DNA from: Thalassotalea profundi
Lineage (GTDB): Bacteria > Pseudomonadota > Gammaproteobacteria > Enterobacterales > Alteromonadaceae
NCBI RefSeq assembly: GCF_014653195.1
Contig: NZ_BNAH01000004.1
Coordinates: 235,959-299,958 of the forward strand
Length of the DNA stretch: 64,000 nt
Direction of reading: 5' to 3'
The translations under genes were made by a program, and so were the position numbers. The first letter of the stretch is position 1; every line of letters starts with the position of its first letter. The notes beneath the pieces are model-generated. The model was not told the origin of the DNA and did not search any database. It worked only from the letters and a program-made list of their open reading frames with translations. This document shows, piece by piece, positions 38,048 through 48,461 of this stretch.

Positions 38048-38809
38048 ATGCCCGTTGAAAAATTATTAGCACCTATCAAGTCTTTTCTTCTTTGTGAAAC
38101 CCCTCAAGCGTGGATAGATAAAGCGGTGAAAAAAGAAAATTTACCGATTATTTTGATTGATCACTTAATTTGTGAATTAAAAGCCGCGCAATCGGCAATG
38201 TTTTTAATCCGTAAATATGCAGTTGATAAAGATAGTGGTGATGCTTTGCTTGCATGGTTGCAACCTTTTGAAACCTTTATCTATAAAAGAGAAGGTGATT
38301 GGCGCGAACTTCCTACTAAAAACAATTTAACTAAGTCAGTGATACCGCGTTCAGATTCAAAATATGGCCAAGATCTAATTGATAAAATGGTTCTATTGAT
38401 TAAAGAAGAGCTACACCATTTTTACCAAGTACTTGAAATCATGGATGAGTATGGCGTTGAATATAAAAGTATTACGCCGTGTCGTTATGCAAAAGGGATG
38501 TTGCGCCATGTTAAAACTTTCGAGCCTGATGCTTTAGTCGATAAATTAATTGTTGGGGCTTATATTGAAGCTCGCTCATGTGAACGTTTTGCTAAACTTG
38601 CTCCACATGTGGATAAACGTTTAGGTGATTTTTATATTTCGTTATTGCGTTCTGAAGCACGGCATTATCAAGATTATTTATCGCTTGCTGAAAACATAGC
38701 AGGCAAAGACATTACCGAAAGAGTTAAATTCTTTGGTCAAAAAGAATTTGAGCTTATTTCAACAACAGATACCGACTTTAAGTTTCATAGTGGTATACCT
38801 GTTTTATAG
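38048..38809 (+). CDS. miaE: MiaE, tRNA 2-methylthio-N6-isopentenyladenosine hydroxylase
   Basis: MiaE is a non-heme di-iron monooxygenase that hydroxylates ms2i6A at position 37 of tRNAs reading UNN codons. The 253-residue product has the carboxylate-bridged iron ligands in ICELKAAQSAMFLIRKY, LIKEELHHFYQVLEIM, IEARSCERFAKLAP and LRSEARHYQDYL. Length fits the family (about 250-270). The window has no miaA or miaB, so the substrate modification is made elsewhere. There is no clear strong ribosome site, but ATG at 38048 is the only sensible start. Confidence 0.94.
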   Translation: MPVEKLLAPIKSFLLCETPQAWIDKAVKKENLPIILIDHLICELKAAQSAMFLIRKYAVDKDSGDALLAWLQPFETFIYKREGDWRELPTKNNLTKSVIPRSDSKYGQDLIDKMVLLIKEELHHFYQVLEIMDEYGVEYKSITPCRYAKGMLRHVKTFEPDALVDKLIVGAYIEARSCERFAKLAPHVDKRLGDFYISLLRSEARHYQDYLSLAENIAGKDITERVKFFGQKEFELISTTDTDFKFHSGIPVL

Positions 38810-38884
38810 CTATTTGACTATTTTCTGTTTATTCTCTTACAGGTAAAAACAATAAATTAAAGAATAAAATTAGGAATTTCTTTT

Positions 38885-40762
38885 ATGAAACTTATACTAA
38901 CACTTCTTGCAGCGTCGGTTTTGACTGCATGCCAACCTGATTCATCGTCGAGTGAACAAAATAATAATACTGCTAGTACTCAAGCACCAGTAATACAAAA
39001 AACAGAGCAAGCTCAACAGTCTGAGACTCAGCGTTTAAATGAATGGTTTGCAATAAAATATGAAGAACAATTGCAAATGAGCCCTATGAGATTGACCTTT
39101 TTGGGACGAAAAACTAAGTATGATCAAATTGATGATATGAGTGAAGCGGCTGAGAAAAAGCAGCTAGCATGGCAAAAGCAAACGGTTGATGAGCTTAGTA
39201 ACAAATTCGATTATCAGTTGCTCGATGTAGAAGGCAAAATATCTTACGACATATGGGTTTATCAATACGAGCAAGCCGCAGCGGGACAAGCTTTTAATAA
39301 AAACGCTTATATATTTACTCAGTTTAATGGAATCCAATCTTTTGCAGCTCAATTTTTAATTAACTTTCATAAAGTTGAAGAAGAAAGTGATATGAGTGCA
39401 TACAACAAGCGAATTACAGGGATAGCTAATGCCATAGACCAGTTACTTGTACGCGCTAAAGAAAATGCTAGTGCTGGTGTTCGTCCGCCAAGGTTTGCCT
39501 ATCAAGGTGTTATTGCTGAGGCTAAAGGTTTAATTGCTGGCGCACCATTTACTGATAGTGAGATTGATTCACCTCTTTGGTCCGATGCTAAAAGAAAGGT
39601 CGCGAGTTTACTTGATAGTAGCAAAATAGATCAAGCTAAAGCAGATGAACTTAAAGCTAATGCAAAAGCCGCATTACTAAATGACTTCCTCCCTAGCTAT
39701 AAAGCTTTAGCCGCTTGGTTTGAGGCTGACATTGTAAATACTGATGAAATTGCACGAGGCGTATCTAGTCACCCTAACGGTGATGCATTCTATGATCATC
39801 AATTAGCAGCATCTACAACAACTGAACTAACTGCAGATGAAATTCATAATATTGGTTTATCAGAAGTGTCTCGCATTACTACTGAGATGCTAAAGATCAA
39901 AGATAAAGTGGGTTTTGAAGGTGACTTACAAGATTTTTTCACATTTATCAAAACAGATAAACAGTTTTTCTTTAGTAATACCGATGAAGGTAGACAAGGC
40001 TATATTGATGAAACAGAAGCTCATTTAGCTGAGATAAATAAAAAACTACCAGAATTTTTTGGTGTGTTACCTAAAGCTAAATTAGTGGTTAAGCGTGTTG
40101 AAGCGTTTAGAGAGCAAGATGGTGCTGCGCAACATTATTTCCCTGGAACGCCAGATGGTTCACGTCCTGGTGTTTATTACGCTCATTTATCTGACATGTC
40201 AGCAATGCCGAAAAATGAAATGGAAGGTGTGGCATACCATGAAGGTAATCCGGGTCATCATATGCAAATTTCAATAGCGCAAGAGCTGACTTCTGTTCCT
40301 CAGTTTAGAACCCAAGCAAACTTTACAGCATATAGTGAAGGGTGGGGGTTATATGCTGAACTTTTGGCAAAAGAAATGGGCGGTTATCAAAATGATTTTT
40401 CTGATTTTGGTCGATTAGTAAATGAAATGTGGCGAGCAGTTCGATTAGTGGTAGATACTGGTTTACATTCTAAAGGTTGGACTGAAGAGGAAGCCATTGC
40501 TTATTTCAAAGAAAAAACCCCTATTGCTGAAGAAGCGATAGTTTCCGAAGTTAGACGTTATTTAGTTCTTCCGGGACAAGCTACTGCTTATAAGGTTGGA
40601 ATGCTTAAAATTATGGAATTACGAGCTACAGCTGAAAAAACTTTAGGTGATAAATTCGATATTAAAGGGTTTCACGATACAGTGCTAGGTGGTGGAGCTA
40701 TGCCATTATCGATTCTTGAAAGGAGAATTAAAGCCTGGATAGATACTCAGAAAGCTATTTAA
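38885..40762 (+). CDS. DUF885-family lipoprotein, predicted metallopeptidase
   Basis: This 625-residue lipoprotein has signal MKLILTLLAASVLTAC with lipobox LTAC (Cys16), then a low-complexity Ser/Asn/Gln spacer. The body belongs to family DUF885 (PF05960), predicted zinc peptidases. The likely zinc site is AYHEGNPGHHMQI near residues 451-459, and SEGWGLYAELLAKEMGGY holds the downstream Glu. The C-terminal block YLVLPGQATAYKVGMLKI is also conserved in the family. It probably trims peptides at the envelope. It lies 75 bases after miaE and has a terminator after it. Confidence 0.88.
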   Translation: MKLILTLLAASVLTACQPDSSSSEQNNNTASTQAPVIQKTEQAQQSETQRLNEWFAIKYEEQLQMSPMRLTFLGRKTKYDQIDDMSEAAEKKQLAWQKQTVDELSNKFDYQLLDVEGKISYDIWVYQYEQAAAGQAFNKNAYIFTQFNGIQSFAAQFLINFHKVEEESDMSAYNKRITGIANAIDQLLVRAKENASAGVRPPRFAYQGVIAEAKGLIAGAPFTDSEIDSPLWSDAKRKVASLLDSSKIDQAKADELKANAKAALLNDFLPSYKALAAWFEADIVNTDEIARGVSSHPNGDAFYDHQLAASTTTELTADEIHNIGLSEVSRITTEMLKIKDKVGFEGDLQDFFTFIKTDKQFFFSNTDEGRQGYIDETEAHLAEINKKLPEFFGVLPKAKLVVKRVEAFREQDGAAQHYFPGTPDGSRPGVYYAHLSDMSAMPKNEMEGVAYHEGNPGHHMQISIAQELTSVPQFRTQANFTAYSEGWGLYAELLAKEMGGYQNDFSDFGRLVNEMWRAVRLVVDTGLHSKGWTEEEAIAYFKEKTPIAEEAIVSEVRRYLVLPGQATAYKVGMLKIMELRATAEKTLGDKFDIKGFHDTVLGGGAMPLSILERRIKAWIDTQKAI

Positions 40763-40779
40763 TTCGAGTCTTTAAATGT

Positions 40780-40806
40780 AAAAGCCAGCTTGATTGCTGG
40801 CTTTTT
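40780..40806. terminator. Terminator between DUF885 gene and bamE
   Basis: AAAAGCCAGC, a six-base loop and GCTGGCTTTTT form a clean stem with T tract on the plus strand and a shorter one on the minus strand. The two genes converge here. Confidence 0.85.
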
Positions 40807-40829
40807 AATATTTAAGACTAGAACCAAGA

Positions 40830-41177
40830 TTAATTAATCATTGGCGTATTAAAGCTTTCAGGTAACTCGAAGTCACCCTCTGCAGATATTAATTTGTTGT
40901 CTTTAAACTTTACAACAAATTTTTTCTCAGCATCAAAGTCTGAATTTCGACCTGATTTAAAACGATAGACATAATGCCATACATCAGAATCAAAACTATC
41001 TACAACTACAGGGCTTCCAAGTACGTACTTAACTTGCTCTTTCGTCATTTCTATTTGAAGTTTATCAATATCTCTCTGTTCTAAGTAGTTACCTTGTGGA
41101 ATGTCAATGCGATAAACCCAGCTTGAACACGCACTGATAGATAAACATAAAACTACGGCAAATAATCGAAATAACAT
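40830..41177 (-). CDS. bamE: BamE, outer-membrane assembly lipoprotein
   Basis: BamE is a small lipoprotein of the BAM complex that inserts beta-barrel proteins in the outer membrane. This 115-residue version has a lipobox ISAC (Cys17 from the chosen start), then SSWVYRIDIPQGNYLEQRDI, which matches the family's conserved N-terminal block, and the paired helices and strands of the SmpA/OmlA fold (LQIEMTKEQVKYVLGSPVVV, WHYVYRF). An in-frame ATG five codons upstream (41192) is also possible. It follows recN, as in E. coli. Confidence 0.93.
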   Translation of the reverse strand: MLFRLFAVVLCLSISACSSWVYRIDIPQGNYLEQRDIDKLQIEMTKEQVKYVLGSPVVVDSFDSDVWHYVYRFKSGRNSDFDAEKKFVVKFKDNKLISAEGDFELPESFNTPMIN

Positions 41178-41271
41178 GGTATTAGTAGACACCCTTTAAC
41201 AAATGAAGTGGGATAATAACTAAGCAGGCCATGAGATACAAAGAAATTTTACAATTTCATGGTATTTAATT

Positions 41272-42936
41272 TTACCCAGCAAGTAATTCTTGGGCGTTAG
41301 CTAAGCTATTATCAGTAATTTTATCACCCGCTAATAAGCGAGCAATTTCTTGGACTCTACCATTTTCAGTAAGTTCCGTAACGGTTGTTTCTGTATGTTC
41401 ACCATCAGTTAATTTAGCAACAAATAGTTGCTGTCTGCCTTTGCTTGCTACTTGAGGTAAGTGAGTAACACAAATTACTTGTGTACTTTGAGATAACTGT
41501 TGAAGTTTTTTTCCAACCATTGAAGCGGTTGGCCCACTAATACCTACGTCTACTTCATCAAAAATAAGCGTGGGAGTGATTACTTTAGCTGACAATATTA
41601 CTTGCATGGCTAAACTAATGCGTGAAAGTTCACCACCGGAGGCTACTTTATTCATAGCTTCTAATGCTTGGCCAGGATTTAAACTAACAAGAAACTCTAC
41701 ATTGTCAGTGCCGGAGCTGCTGATCTTTTCAGTGCTACTATAGTTTACATTAATTGCAAATTTGCCATGTGGCATATTAAGTTCATTCATACTGGCGCTG
41801 ATCAACTGACTCAATTTGTTAGCGGATGATTTTCTTGATGTAGATAGTTGTTCTGCTGCTTGTTGATAGGTAATTTTAGTTTGTTCTATTTCATCTGCAA
41901 CACTAGTTAACCTTGATTCGTCCATGGTCATTTGTTGTAACTCAGTATTCAATTGTTGATGAAGTTCATAAAGTTTGTCAGGTGATATTTGATGCTTTTT
42001 AGCTAACTGAATGATTTGAGAATAACGCTCTTCAATGACTTGGTAATTTTGTGGGTCTAATTCTAGTCGCTCGTAATAATGAGTTAGTTCGCTGGCAGCA
42101 TCTTCAACTTGAATTAATGAACTATTAATTTGCTCGGTAAGCGGTTGTAAGGTTTTATCAAGTAAACTTAAATTTGTTAATTGATCTTCTACCTTGCGAA
42201 GTTGATCAACAATATTATAGTTTTCGTCATTACTGAGAATTTGTAATGCTTGTAAGCTTTCGTTAAGGATATGTTGACCGTTACTTTGCTTTTTATATTC
42301 GATCTCTAAAGTCTCAAATTCTCCTTGTTGAACAGAAAATTCATTTAATTCATTGACTTGATATTGCAGTAATTGTTGTTTGGCTTCACGTTGTGTTTTG
42401 CTTTCAAGTAAAAGGTCGTACTCTTTAGTAAGCTCTTTATACTTATTATAATAATGTTTTACATTTTCTAATAAGTCATCATGATTAGCATATTGATCTA
42501 GAATATTTCGTTGCTCAAGTGCTTTAGTGATAAGTTGGTGATCATGTTGGCCATGAATATTAATTAATAATTGCCCCACTTCTTTTAGCTGAGCTAAAGG
42601 TACTTGACTACCATTTATATAAGCTTTTGAACGACCTTCAGCAGAAATTACTCGTCGTAAAATGCATTCATTATCTGAATGTAAATCATGTTGATTTAAC
42701 CAATGAAGTACTTGCGGATTTTTACTCACATCGAAGGTAGCAGCTAACTCTGCTTTTTTGCAATTAGGTCTAACTACATTTGTGATGGCTCTATCGCCTA
42801 AACATAAACCTAACGCATCAATGGCTATTGATTTACCTGCACCAGTTTCGCCAGTAATAGTGGTCATGCCTTGCTGCCAGTCAATATCAAGGGAGCGAAC
42901 GATAGCAAAATTTTGAATATTAAGTTGTAAAAGCAT
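41272..42936 (-). CDS. recN: RecN, DNA repair SMC-like ATPase
   Basis: RecN is an SMC-like ATPase that helps repair double-strand breaks and is strongly SOS-induced in enterics. The 554-residue product matches E. coli (553). The Walker A motif GETGAGKS is at 29-36. Long coiled coils fill about 160-370. The ABC signature ASGGELSRISLAMQ and Walker B TLIFDEVDVGISG follow. ATG at 42936 is preferred to the one at 42948, which would lie inside the LexA-like box. Two LexA-like boxes precede it. It lies between nadK and bamE, the conserved order. Confidence 0.95.
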   Translation of the reverse strand: MLLQLNIQNFAIVRSLDIDWQQGMTTITGETGAGKSIAIDALGLCLGDRAITNVVRPNCKKAELAATFDVSKNPQVLHWLNQHDLHSDNECILRRVISAEGRSKAYINGSQVPLAQLKEVGQLLINIHGQHDHQLITKALEQRNILDQYANHDDLLENVKHYYNKYKELTKEYDLLLESKTQREAKQQLLQYQVNELNEFSVQQGEFETLEIEYKKQSNGQHILNESLQALQILSNDENYNIVDQLRKVEDQLTNLSLLDKTLQPLTEQINSSLIQVEDAASELTHYYERLELDPQNYQVIEERYSQIIQLAKKHQISPDKLYELHQQLNTELQQMTMDESRLTSVADEIEQTKITYQQAAEQLSTSRKSSANKLSQLISASMNELNMPHGKFAINVNYSSTEKISSSGTDNVEFLVSLNPGQALEAMNKVASGGELSRISLAMQVILSAKVITPTLIFDEVDVGISGPTASMVGKKLQQLSQSTQVICVTHLPQVASKGRQQLFVAKLTDGEHTETTVTELTENGRVQEIARLLAGDKITDNSLANAQELLAG

Positions 42937-42942
42937 AAGTAA

Positions 42943-42986
42943 AAACACTGTATATAATATTAGGTGTTAATTTATACAGTGTTTTA
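42943..42986 (-). promoter_or_regulatory. Double LexA-like operator of recN in a large palindrome
   Basis: Plus-strand CTGTATATAATATTAG at 42948-42963 and GTGTTAATTTATACAG at 42964-42979 are adjacent 16-base LexA-like boxes. Each has one perfect half-site (CTGT or ACAG); the second has one mismatch, the first two. The outer arms AAACACTGTATA and TATACAGTGTTT form a near-perfect palindrome. Tandem LexA sites are known at E. coli recN. Confidence 0.65.
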
Positions 42987-43204
42987 AGGTTTTGCAATAG
43001 CTAAATAAATTTAATTGTTAATTTTTTTTCAGCTTATCGTTAACCTTAGTTAATAGGCGATATTATTTTATCAAAAGACAAGGGAAAACTTGCCTTTGAT
43101 AACTACTCGGTTGTTATAACGTAATATTTTTTTAATGTTAGAGATTGCTCATTATCATTAAAAATAAGATATCAGTTAAATTGCGTATAACCTCCATAGT
43201 TCCT

Positions 43205-44086
43205 TTAGTAAAGTTTATTACCCCAACTTAACTTATTTCTTAACACATTAAAGTAATTATGGTCTAAAGGGTGAATTAATCGAAGGGTGTGTTCACTTTT
43301 TCTAATAATAACTTCGTCACCAGGTAATACAGCTAATATTACATGGCCATCACAACTTACTTGTAAGTTTTCGTAATTTTCATTAGCTAAGGCGAGTTTT
43401 ATTTCACTGTTGCCATCAACGACAATAGGGCGGCTAGTGAGTGTATGTGGAAACATAGGCACTAATGATAATGCGTTTAAATTAGGTGTTAAAATAGGGC
43501 CACCGGCAGACATTGAATAAGCAGTCGAGCCTGTGGGGGTAGAAATAATTAAACCGTCAGAGCGTTGACTAAACATGAAGCTGTTATCGATATATACTTC
43601 AAATTCAATCATGCTGGCAACTTTACCCGCATGGAGCACAGCCTCATTAACAGCGGTATTGCTGCTTTTTAATTTTCCATGGCGATAAACTTCAGCTTCG
43701 ATCAGAAACCGTTGTTCAGATCGTGATTCTCCCTTTAAAATTTGCTCTAAAGGCGAAATTAAGTCATTAGGTGATATATCAGTTAAAAAGCCTAAATTAC
43801 CTCTATTGACTCCGATCACGCCAATATTATAACAAGATAGCACTCGTGCTGCGCCTAACATATAACCGTCACCGCCGACAACAATAGCTAAATCAGCAAG
43901 TTCACCTATGCTTGTTAAGTTCTGTACATTCATTTCAGGTAGTTTAAGGGAGCTAGCTACAGTGTTTTCAATAAGCACGTTATAATTATGATCGAGTAAA
44001 TATTGATAAAGTGCAGTTATCGTTGCTTTGGCACCTTTATGATTGGGTTTTCCAATTAAACCTATAGTGGAATATAGTTTGCTCAT
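43205..44086 (-). CDS. nadK: NAD kinase
   Basis: NadK makes NADP from NAD and ATP (or polyphosphate). The 293-residue length equals E. coli NadK (292). The conserved [11 protein letters not shown] (71-81), [52 protein letters not shown] and DGHVILAV blocks are all present, giving the catalytic Asp and the NAD pocket. It is divergent from grpE, as in E. coli, and is separated from recN by about 270 bases with the SOS boxes, so recN has its own promoter. Confidence 0.96.
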   Translation of the reverse strand: MSKLYSTIGLIGKPNHKGAKATITALYQYLLDHNYNVLIENTVASSLKLPEMNVQNLTSIGELADLAIVVGGDGYMLGAARVLSCYNIGVIGVNRGNLGFLTDISPNDLISPLEQILKGESRSEQRFLIEAEVYRHGKLKSSNTAVNEAVLHAGKVASMIEFEVYIDNSFMFSQRSDGLIISTPTGSTAYSMSAGGPILTPNLNALSLVPMFPHTLTSRPIVVDGNSEIKLALANENYENLQVSCDGHVILAVLPGDEVIIRKSEHTLRLIHPLDHNYFNVLRNKLSWGNKLY

Positions 44087-44181
44087 GCTTAACGTCTTGT
44101 TACATTTCGGTAATACTGCCAGTTTCGCTGTATTTTATCTTGATGTAAAGACAGCTTTTTACGAAATGTTATCAATTTGAA

Positions 44182-44210
44182 CTTGAATCGTAATCACTAG
44201 CCCCCATAAT
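44182..44210 (+). promoter_or_regulatory. Sigma-32 (heat-shock) promoter of grpE
   Basis: CTTGAA at 44182-44187 and CCCCAT at 44202-44207 are separated by 14 bases. This is an excellent match to the RpoH consensus CTTGAA-N13/14-CCCCATNT. It lies about 33 bases before the start codon. Confidence 0.85.
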
Positions 44211-44242
44211 TAGCATCAGTAGATTTTAAGTTGGAGCTTTTC

Positions 44243-44881
44243 ATGACAACACAGTCAAACGAAAATAAAAATGAACAAGAGTTAACCCCAGAAGAAATAG
44301 CGGCTCAAGAAATTATTGATCAAGCGGAAGAGCAAGTAGAATCACAATTAGATTTTTCTGCTAATGCTATTGGTGAAGACCAAGAAAAAATTAATGAATT
44401 AGAGCTTGCTCTTGCTGCTGCTCAGTCAACAGTTGCAGATCAGAAAGATTCTGTTATCAGAGCAAAAGCTGAAGTCGATAATGTTCGTCGTCGTGCGGCA
44501 CAAGATGTTGAAAAAGCACGTAAATTTGCACTGGAAAAATTTGCCAGTGAATTATTACCTGTCGTTGACAATTTAGAGCGTGCTATTGCCAGTGTCAATG
44601 CCGAAGATGAAACTCAAAAAGCGATAGCCGAAGGGGTTGAACTTACTTTACAAAGCTTGTTATCGGCATTGGGGAAATTTGGAATTAATCCGGTTGATCC
44701 ACAAGATCAACCTTTTAACCCTGAATTACACCAAGCTATGTCAATGCAAGAAGTAGAAGGTGTTGAACCTAATACAGTTATTGCAGTGATGCAAAAAGGC
44801 TATGAACTTAATGGACGTTTAATTAGACCAGCTATGGTGATGGTGTCAAAAGCTTCACCTTCAGTTGATACCTCTGCGTAA
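44243..44881 (+). CDS. grpE: GrpE, nucleotide exchange factor of DnaK
   Basis: GrpE releases ADP from DnaK in the chaperone cycle. The 212-residue product has an acidic Gln/Glu-rich N-terminal tail, a long helix (about 50-110, with [20 protein letters not shown]), and the beta domain ending [18 protein letters not shown], the family signature. ATG at 44243 is selected because GGAG at 44233-44236 is ideally spaced; the frame start at 44231 is not. A sigma-32 promoter lies upstream and a terminator downstream, so grpE is transcribed apart from dnaK. Confidence 0.96.
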   Translation: MTTQSNENKNEQELTPEEIAAQEIIDQAEEQVESQLDFSANAIGEDQEKINELELALAAAQSTVADQKDSVIRAKAEVDNVRRRAAQDVEKARKFALEKFASELLPVVDNLERAIASVNAEDETQKAIAEGVELTLQSLLSALGKFGINPVDPQDQPFNPELHQAMSMQEVEGVEPNTVIAVMQKGYELNGRLIRPAMVMVSKASPSVDTSA

Positions 44882-44900
44882 ATTAACTGGCATAAATATG

Positions 44901-44927
44901 GGCCAGCATTGTTGCTGGCCTTTTTAT
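44901..44927 (+). terminator. Terminator between grpE and dnaK
   Basis: GGCCAGCA, the loop TTGT and TGCTGGCC make a perfect eight-pair stem followed by TTTTTATT. Confidence 0.9.
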
Positions 44928-44972
44928 TGGGGAAATATTTTGTAACATTTTAAAATTTTTTTAATTTTCTCT

Positions 44973-45000
44973 ATTGAAAAAGTTTTTACTGCCCCCACTA
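44973..45000 (+). promoter_or_regulatory. Sigma-32 promoter of dnaK
   Basis: TTGAA at 44974-44978 and CCCCCA at 44992-44997 lie 13 bases apart, matching the RpoH pattern apart from the first base of the -35 box and an A-to-C after the C tract. It lies about 55 bases before the dnaK ATG. Confidence 0.7.
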
Positions 45001-45051
45001 ATTAATCAACAACAGATTTATTATTTATTTTAGTATTCGGAGATCCTCAAG

Positions 45052-46974
45052 ATGGGCAAAATTATAGGTATTGACCTAGGGACAACAAACTCTTGTGTTG
45101 CTGTTTTAGATGGCGACAAAGTACGTGTTATTGAAAATGCTGAAGGCGATCGTACAACACCTTCAATTATTGCATATGCAGAAGATGGTGAAACGTTAGT
45201 TGGCCAACCAGCTAAACGTCAATCAGTAACTAACCCAAAAAACACATTATTCGCAATTAAGCGTTTAATTGGTCGTCGCTTTGAAGATAAAGAAGTTCAA
45301 CGCGACATTGATATTATGCCATTTGGTATTGTCAAAGCTGATAACGGTGATGCTTGGGTAACAGCACGTGATAAAAACGTAGCTCCACCACAAGTTTCTG
45401 CTGAAGTTTTAAAGAAAATGAAAAAAACTGCAGAAGATTACTTAGGTGAAGAAGTTACTGAAGCGGTAATTACTGTTCCTGCTTACTTTAATGATTCACA
45501 ACGTCAAGCAACTAAAGATGCTGGTCGTATCGCAGGACTTGAAGTGAAGCGTATTATTAACGAGCCTACGGCTGCTGCGTTAGCATACGGTATGGACAAG
45601 CAAGAAGGTGACAAAGTTGTTGCTGTATACGATTTAGGTGGTGGTACATTCGATATCTCAATTATTGAAATTGATGAAGTTGAAGGCGAGCACACATTTG
45701 AAGTATTAGCGACTAACGGTGACACTCATTTAGGTGGTGAAGATTTTGATAACCGTTTAATTGATTATTTAGTTGCTGAATTTAAGAAAGACTCAGGTAT
45801 GGATTTAACAAAAGATCCATTAGCAATGCAACGTTTGAAAGAAGGTGCTGAAAAAGCTAAATGTGAACTTTCTTCTGCACAATCTACAGATGTGAATTTA
45901 CCTTACATTACTGCTGATGCTTCTGGTCCTAAGCACATGAACATCAAGATCAGCCGTGCTAAATTAGAATCATTAGTAGAAGATATGGTTAAAGCAACAT
46001 TAGAGCCGCTTAAACAAGCGCTTAAAGATGCGGATTTATCGGTAAGTGATGTTAATGATGTTATTTTAGTGGGTGGTCAAACACGTATGCCACTAGTACA
46101 AAAAACTGTTACTGAGTTTTTTGGTAAAGAGCCTCGTAAAGATGTTAACCCTGATGAAGCTGTAGCTGCCGGTGCTGCCATTCAAGGTGGTGTATTATCT
46201 GGTGATGTAACTGACGTATTATTGTTAGATGTTACACCTTTATCATTAGGTATTGAGACTATGGGTGGTGTGATGACTAAAGTTATCGAGAAAAACACAA
46301 CTATCCCAACTAAGCAGTCTCAAACATTCTCAACAGCAGACGATAACCAAGCTGCAGTAACGGTTCATGTTGTACAAGGTGAGCGTAAACAAGCATCAGC
46401 GAACAAGTCTTTAGGGCAGTTTAACCTTGAAGGTATTGATCCTGCACCACGTGGTACACCACAAATCGAAGTGACTTTTGATATCGATGCTGATGGTATT
46501 TTACATGTAACAGCGAAAGATAAAAATACAGGTAAAGAGCAAAAAATTACTATTAAAGCCTCTTCTGGTTTATCTGATGATGAAGTAGATCAAATGGTAC
46601 GTGATGCAGAAGCTAACGCTGATGCAGACGCTAAATTTGAAGAGTTAGTTACAGCGCGTAACCAAGCTGACGGTATGATACATGCTACTCGTACGCAAGT
46701 TACTGAAGCTGGTGATGACTTACCAAGTGAAGATAAAGAGAAAATTGAAACGGCTATTACTGAATTAGAAACAGCGATCAAAGGCGATAGCAAAGAAGAA
46801 ATTGATGCTAAATCTCAAGCATTAATGGAAGCTTCAGCTAAGTTAATGGAAATTGCTCAAGCGAAAGCTCAAGCAGGCGCTGCACCAGAAAGTGAAGCTC
46901 CAGAAGCTAATGCACAACAGTCAGGCGATGATGTGGTTGATGCTGAGTTTGAAGAAGTAAAAGACGACAAATAG
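45052..46974 (+). CDS. dnaK: DnaK, Hsp70 chaperone
   Basis: DnaK is the main Hsp70 chaperone. The 640-residue protein has the ATPase domain starting [20 protein letters not shown], with [31 protein letters not shown] and [17 protein letters not shown], then the substrate-binding domain ([20 protein letters not shown] precedes it in the ATPase lobe) and a helical lid. It ends [13 protein letters not shown], the C-terminal signature that binds partners. GGAGAT lies just before the ATG. It is followed by dnaJ 217 bases on, the usual order. Confidence 0.98.
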   Translation: MGKIIGIDLGTTNSCVAVLDGDKVRVIENAEGDRTTPSIIAYAEDGETLVGQPAKRQSVTNPKNTLFAIKRLIGRRFEDKEVQRDIDIMPFGIVKADNGDAWVTARDKNVAPPQVSAEVLKKMKKTAEDYLGEEVTEAVITVPAYFNDSQRQATKDAGRIAGLEVKRIINEPTAAALAYGMDKQEGDKVVAVYDLGGGTFDISIIEIDEVEGEHTFEVLATNGDTHLGGEDFDNRLIDYLVAEFKKDSGMDLTKDPLAMQRLKEGAEKAKCELSSAQSTDVNLPYITADASGPKHMNIKISRAKLESLVEDMVKATLEPLKQALKDADLSVSDVNDVILVGGQTRMPLVQKTVTEFFGKEPRKDVNPDEAVAAGAAIQGGVLSGDVTDVLLLDVTPLSLGIETMGGVMTKVIEKNTTIPTKQSQTFSTADDNQAAVTVHVVQGERKQASANKSLGQFNLEGIDPAPRGTPQIEVTFDIDADGILHVTAKDKNTGKEQKITIKASSGLSDDEVDQMVRDAEANADADAKFEELVTARNQADGMIHATRTQVTEAGDDLPSEDKEKIETAITELETAIKGDSKEEIDAKSQALMEASAKLMEIAQAKAQAGAAPESEAPEANAQQSGDDVVDAEFEEVKDDK

Positions 46975-47046
46975 TTGTTTAGTTTAATTCGCGCTAGTTT
47001 AATTGTAAATTATCCGGATTAACAATACTGTAAACGAAATATAGAG

Positions 47047-47072
47047 CGTCGATTTTATCGGCGCTTTACTAT
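47047..47072 (+). terminator. Weak hairpin between dnaK and dnaJ
   Basis: GCGTCGAT and ATCGGCGC pair with one G-T wobble around a short T loop, followed by TTTACTA. It could attenuate readthrough from dnaK into dnaJ. The T tract is short. Confidence 0.4.
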
Positions 47073-47191
47073 ATAAAATCTATAGAAATTATAGATACTA
47101 ATTTTCATAATGGTTTAATTTGTTAGTGAATTAATCATGTAACTAAAGTCATTGAGCAAATTGGTATCATTTGATGTGAAGTATATAAACT

Positions 47192-48328
47192 ATGTCTAAA
47201 AGAGATTATTACGAAGTTCTAGAAGTGGCTAAAGATGCCAGTGAACGCGATATTAAAAAAGCTTATAAACGTCTAGCGATGAAATTTCATCCTGACCGTA
47301 CAAAGGGTGATAAAGCCAAAGAAGAAACTTTTAAAGAAATTAAGGCAGCTTATGAAGTCTTAAGTGATGATCAAAAGCGCGCAGCCTATGACCAATACGG
47401 TCATGCAGCCTTTGAGCAAGGTGGCATGGGTGGCGGTGGCTACGGCGGCGGTCAAGACTTTGGTGATATTTTTGGCGATGTTTTTGGTGACATTTTTGGT
47501 GGTGGTCGTCGTGGTGGTGGACAATCTCGTGCTCGTAGAGGTTCAGACTTACGCTACAACTTAGATCTTAGCCTCGAAGAAGCCGTTAAAGGTAAAACGT
47601 TAGAAATTAAAGTGCCTACTTATGTTAGTTGTGAGCCTTGTGATGGTAGTGGTGCTAAAAAAGGCACTAGTGCTAAAACATGTACGACTTGTCATGGGCA
47701 TGGCCAAGTACAAATGCGCCAAGGGCTTTTTGCGGTACAACAAACGTGTCCGACTTGTTCTGGTAAAGGTCAAGTTATTAGTGATCCTTGTCCCGTATGT
47801 CGTGGTCAGGGCCGAGTTGAAAAAACTAAAACTTTATCAGTTAAAATACCACCTGGTGTAGACACTGGTGATAGAATTCGCCTTTCAGGTGAAGGTGAAG
47901 CTGGCGAGCATGGAGCACCAGCGGGTGATTTATATGTACAAGCTAATGTAAGAGAACATAAGATATTTGTTCGAGATGAGAATAATCTATTTTGTGAAGT
48001 TCCTATTAGTTTCACTACAGCAGCGTTAGGTGGAGAGATTGAAGTACCGACACTTGAAGGCAAAGTGAAGCTTAAAATACCTAAAGAAACACAAACAGGC
48101 AAAATGTTCCGTCTTCGTGGCAAAGGTGTTAAATCAGTTCGTAGTGCAACTGTTGGTGATTTAATGTGTAAGGTCGTGATTGAAACACCGGTTAACTTAT
48201 CAGGTGATCAAGCGGATCTTCTTCGTCAATTAGATGAAAAAATGGGTAAAAGCTCAAAGAAACATAGCCCAAAAGAAACAGGCTTCTTTGATGGTGTAAA
48301 AAAATTCTTTGATGACTTAAAATCTTAA
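47192..48328 (+). CDS. dnaJ: DnaJ, Hsp40 co-chaperone
   Basis: DnaJ stimulates DnaK ATPase and delivers clients. The 378-residue product has the J domain ([23 protein letters not shown] at 33-35), a Gly/Phe-rich linker (about 76-120), and four zinc-finger repeats: [24 protein letters not shown] and CPVCRGQG. The C-terminal client-binding domains and a dimerisation end follow. I see no clear sigma-32 box directly before it, so expression may rely on dnaK readthrough or another promoter in the 217-base gap. Confidence 0.97.
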   Translation: MSKRDYYEVLEVAKDASERDIKKAYKRLAMKFHPDRTKGDKAKEETFKEIKAAYEVLSDDQKRAAYDQYGHAAFEQGGMGGGGYGGGQDFGDIFGDVFGDIFGGGRRGGGQSRARRGSDLRYNLDLSLEEAVKGKTLEIKVPTYVSCEPCDGSGAKKGTSAKTCTTCHGHGQVQMRQGLFAVQQTCPTCSGKGQVISDPCPVCRGQGRVEKTKTLSVKIPPGVDTGDRIRLSGEGEAGEHGAPAGDLYVQANVREHKIFVRDENNLFCEVPISFTTAALGGEIEVPTLEGKVKLKIPKETQTGKMFRLRGKGVKSVRSATVGDLMCKVVIETPVNLSGDQADLLRQLDEKMGKSSKKHSPKETGFFDGVKKFFDDLKS

Positions 48329-48349
48329 GTATTAGAGCGTTCTTGATTT

Positions 48350-48377
48350 AAAAGCCTTGCATTGCAAGGCTTTTTTA
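48350..48377 (+). terminator. Terminator after dnaJ
   Basis: AAAAGCCTTGC, the loop ATT-type and GCAAGGCTTTTTT form a clean stem with T tract. Confidence 0.9.
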
Positions 48378-48461
48378 TTGAAGTAATTTTTATTTTCATT
48401 GGCTTTTATCTACAAATAGCGCTTAACTTAATGTGTTGCTGGTATTAAATAGGTATTTATA

